Both the position numbers and the translations under genes were made by a program. A stretch of 7,404 bases of DNA from CAYGAW01 sp964492135 (GTDB lineage Bacteria > Chloroflexota > Anaerolineae > UBA7937 > B3-Chlor), in assembly GCA_964492135.1 (NCBI GenBank), contig CAZBJW010000224.1, forward strand, positions 1 to 7,404. The letters run 5' to 3'. Below the pieces are notes generated by a model, which was given only the letters and a program-made list of their open reading frames with translations, made no database searches and had not been told where the DNA came from. This document shows positions 6,266 through 7,404 of this stretch, piece after piece (the stretch's first letter is position 1; every line of letters begins with the position of its first letter).

Positions 6266-7198
6266 ATGGCCATGGACAAACCGAGCGGCGAAGTCGTGCA
6301 GGGACGATTGCTCACCCTCCAGGTGAGATCGGCTGGGTCGCGGACGTGGTTGGGGCCAGCCTGGGCCGTCCTCTGCGGAGCGGTGGCCTCAGGCGCGCTG
6401 GAACTCAACTGGCGTGCGGCTGTGGCTCTGCTGCTGGCTGTGGTGTTGGCAGACTCACTGCTGGGGTCGGTCTGGTCACTGTTTGCTCCCGACCTATGGT
6501 CGGTAGAGAGCAAACCGAATGGCAATCCCGCGAGGAAGGCTGCCGCCCCAGCGCTTCCTTACACCTCGCCTGGTTCCGCCAGTGCTCGATTCTCCGAGTT
6601 TCTGGGGAAAAGGAGCGTTTGGTGGCGCTCCACCGTGTGGCCGCAGAAGGGATACCTCGTGCTGGGTCTCGCCTTCAACTCGCTACTGGCGTTGCTGGTC
6701 TCCACCCTGTTGGGTGGCGGGACTCTGTTGATGACGGTTGTGGCTTTGGCGATTGCGGGGCTTGGTGTGGTCCTGCGCCGCTCACGGGAAGGCATGGGTC
6801 TCGCTCTTGGGAGTTGCTTCCTTGGTGGCCTCCCCTGGCTGTTGGGATATGCCACCTTTCGAGGTCTCGGCTCGGTGGGCGGTGAACTAGGCGTGATGGC
6901 TCAGGCTTTGGCCATGGCTGCCATCTATGCCTTCGCTTTCCACTCGTACCAGCTATTGGGTAGAGGGCGCATATCCCGCGGCGCTGCTTTGCTGAGCCTG
7001 GCACAGGTAGCAGCGGCCGCCATGCTGGTGGCCATCAAACAACCCATACTGGCGGGGGGCGTTGGTCTGCTCCTATTGCCGCAGCTCCTGTTGCAGCCCG
7101 CGCTGCTCGCTACTGGAGATGCGTTGGGGTACCTCAGACGGGTCCAAGCAGCCACCATGGCCGCCATGATGGTGACGGCACTGGCGACCGCAGTATGA
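6266..7198 (+). CDS. Polytopic membrane protein of unrecognised family
   Basis: This 310-residue protein has about eight or nine hydrophobic segments, roughly at 29-44, 50-73, 129-148, 152-170, 177-197, 210-226, 239-256, 260-283 and 292-309. A polar, proline/alanine/serine-rich loop separates the second and third (74-128). It ends with GYATFRG (194-200), and LGYLRRVQAA (287-296) before the last helix. I do not recognise the family. The helix count recalls UbiA-type prenyltransferases, but their Asp-rich metal-binding motifs are not seen, so no enzymatic role is proposed. ATG 6266 was chosen because AAGGG (6256-6260) lies five bases upstream; TTG 6263 and ATG 6272 are in frame and possible. 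It overlaps the next gene by four bases (ATGA), so the two are likely co-translated and may act together. Confidence 0.78.
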   Translation: MAMDKPSGEVVQGRLLTLQVRSAGSRTWLGPAWAVLCGAVASGALELNWRAAVALLLAVVLADSLLGSVWSLFAPDLWSVESKPNGNPARKAAAPALPYTSPGSASARFSEFLGKRSVWWRSTVWPQKGYLVLGLAFNSLLALLVSTLLGGGTLLMTVVALAIAGLGVVLRRSREGMGLALGSCFLGGLPWLLGYATFRGLGSVGGELGVMAQALAMAAIYAFAFHSYQLLGRGRISRGAALLSLAQVAAAAMLVAIKQPILAGGVGLLLLPQLLLQPALLATGDALGYLRRVQAATMAAMMVTALATAV

Positions 7199-7404
7199 CA
7201 GTCGCGATCCCGCTGGTGCTCTTGCTTGCCCTTGTGGCAGGCTTCTTCTATTGGCTCCTGGTCATGACCGAAGGAGCCTACCTGGGTCCGAGGGCGGTGG
7301 CCTTCCTTTATGATCGAGGAGCAGGCAGTTATGATCGTGTCAAGGAATTCGACGTCGTAGACGACGCGTGGAATCTGGCCCTGCCTCTCAAGAAGGCCCT
7401 GGGC
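7195..7404 (+). CDS. Membrane-anchored protein, probably the start of a SAM-dependent methyltransferase (partial)
   Basis: The first 70 residues are visible before the window ends, with no stop codon. Residues 2-24 form one hydrophobic segment, likely a membrane anchor. They are followed by TEGAYLG (25-31), AFLYDR (36-41) and SYDRVKEFD (45-53). A YDxxK-type segment of this kind often precedes the glycine-rich SAM-binding motif in UbiE-like class I methyltransferases. The diagnostic SAM-binding motif lies outside the window, so this is a tentative call from the N-terminus only. The start ATG 7195 shares ATGA with the stop of the upstream gene, a usual sign of translational coupling, and no strong ribosome binding site is visible. 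The substrate is unknown; a lipid or quinone substrate would fit a membrane anchor but is speculation. Confidence 0.6.
   Translation, partial: MTVAIPLVLLLALVAGFFYWLLVMTEGAYLGPRAVAFLYDRGAGSYDRVKEFDVVDDAWNLALPLKKALG

Noticed and set aside
6178..6885. 235-residue rightward open frame overlapping the membrane protein gene
   Set aside because: It starts within the promoter region and encodes an Arg/Gly-rich shadow sequence without membrane segments, unlike the frame starting at 6266.

Overview
The window is GC-rich bacterial chromosomal DNA containing six protein-coding genes. It also holds a 10-base run of N (4922-4931), so the source is a scaffolded draft assembly. Gene content and the style of the membrane proteins suggest an uncultured environmental bacterium, possibly Chloroflexota. 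That assignment is a weak inference, since no ribosomal or other phylogenetic marker is present.

Left part (1-3467, + strand): about 420 bases of non-coding DNA rich in inverted repeats lead into a textbook copper-homeostasis operon, csoR-copZ-copA. CsoR is a Cu(I)-sensing repressor, CopZ a small Cu(I) chaperone, and CopA a P1B-type Cu(I)-exporting ATPase with two N-terminal metal-binding domains. The promoter is a perfect sigma-70-type match (TTGACA, 17-base spacer, TATAAT). Three dyads surround it: a cop-box-like TACAnnTGTA site upstream, a 16-base perfect palindrome over the -35 element, and a C/G-tract dyad of CsoR-operator type just after the -10. The expected logic is that CsoR represses its own operon until Cu(I) loads its Cys-His-Cys site. 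CopZ then carries Cu(I) to CopA, which pumps it out. Hairpins lie in both intergenic spacers of the operon.

Middle part (3612-6123, - strand): two membrane-protein genes read in the same direction and converge on copA. First in transcription order is a polytopic PMT/ArnT-like glycosyltransferase, interrupted by the N run. Its two halves are in different frames as written but belong to one gene. It is followed by a CPBP-family intramembrane protease homologue carrying all three family motifs.

Right part (6124-7404): a 142-base divergent intergenic region carries a plausible promoter for each direction, both with an extended -10 (TGC before the hexamer). Rightward lies a polytopic membrane protein of unrecognised family. 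It overlaps by four bases (ATGA) with a gene that starts with a membrane anchor followed by what looks like the beginning of a SAM-dependent methyltransferase, cut by the window end.

The copper operon and its unusually ordered control region are the best-supported content. I saw no mobile element, CRISPR array, tRNA or rRNA.
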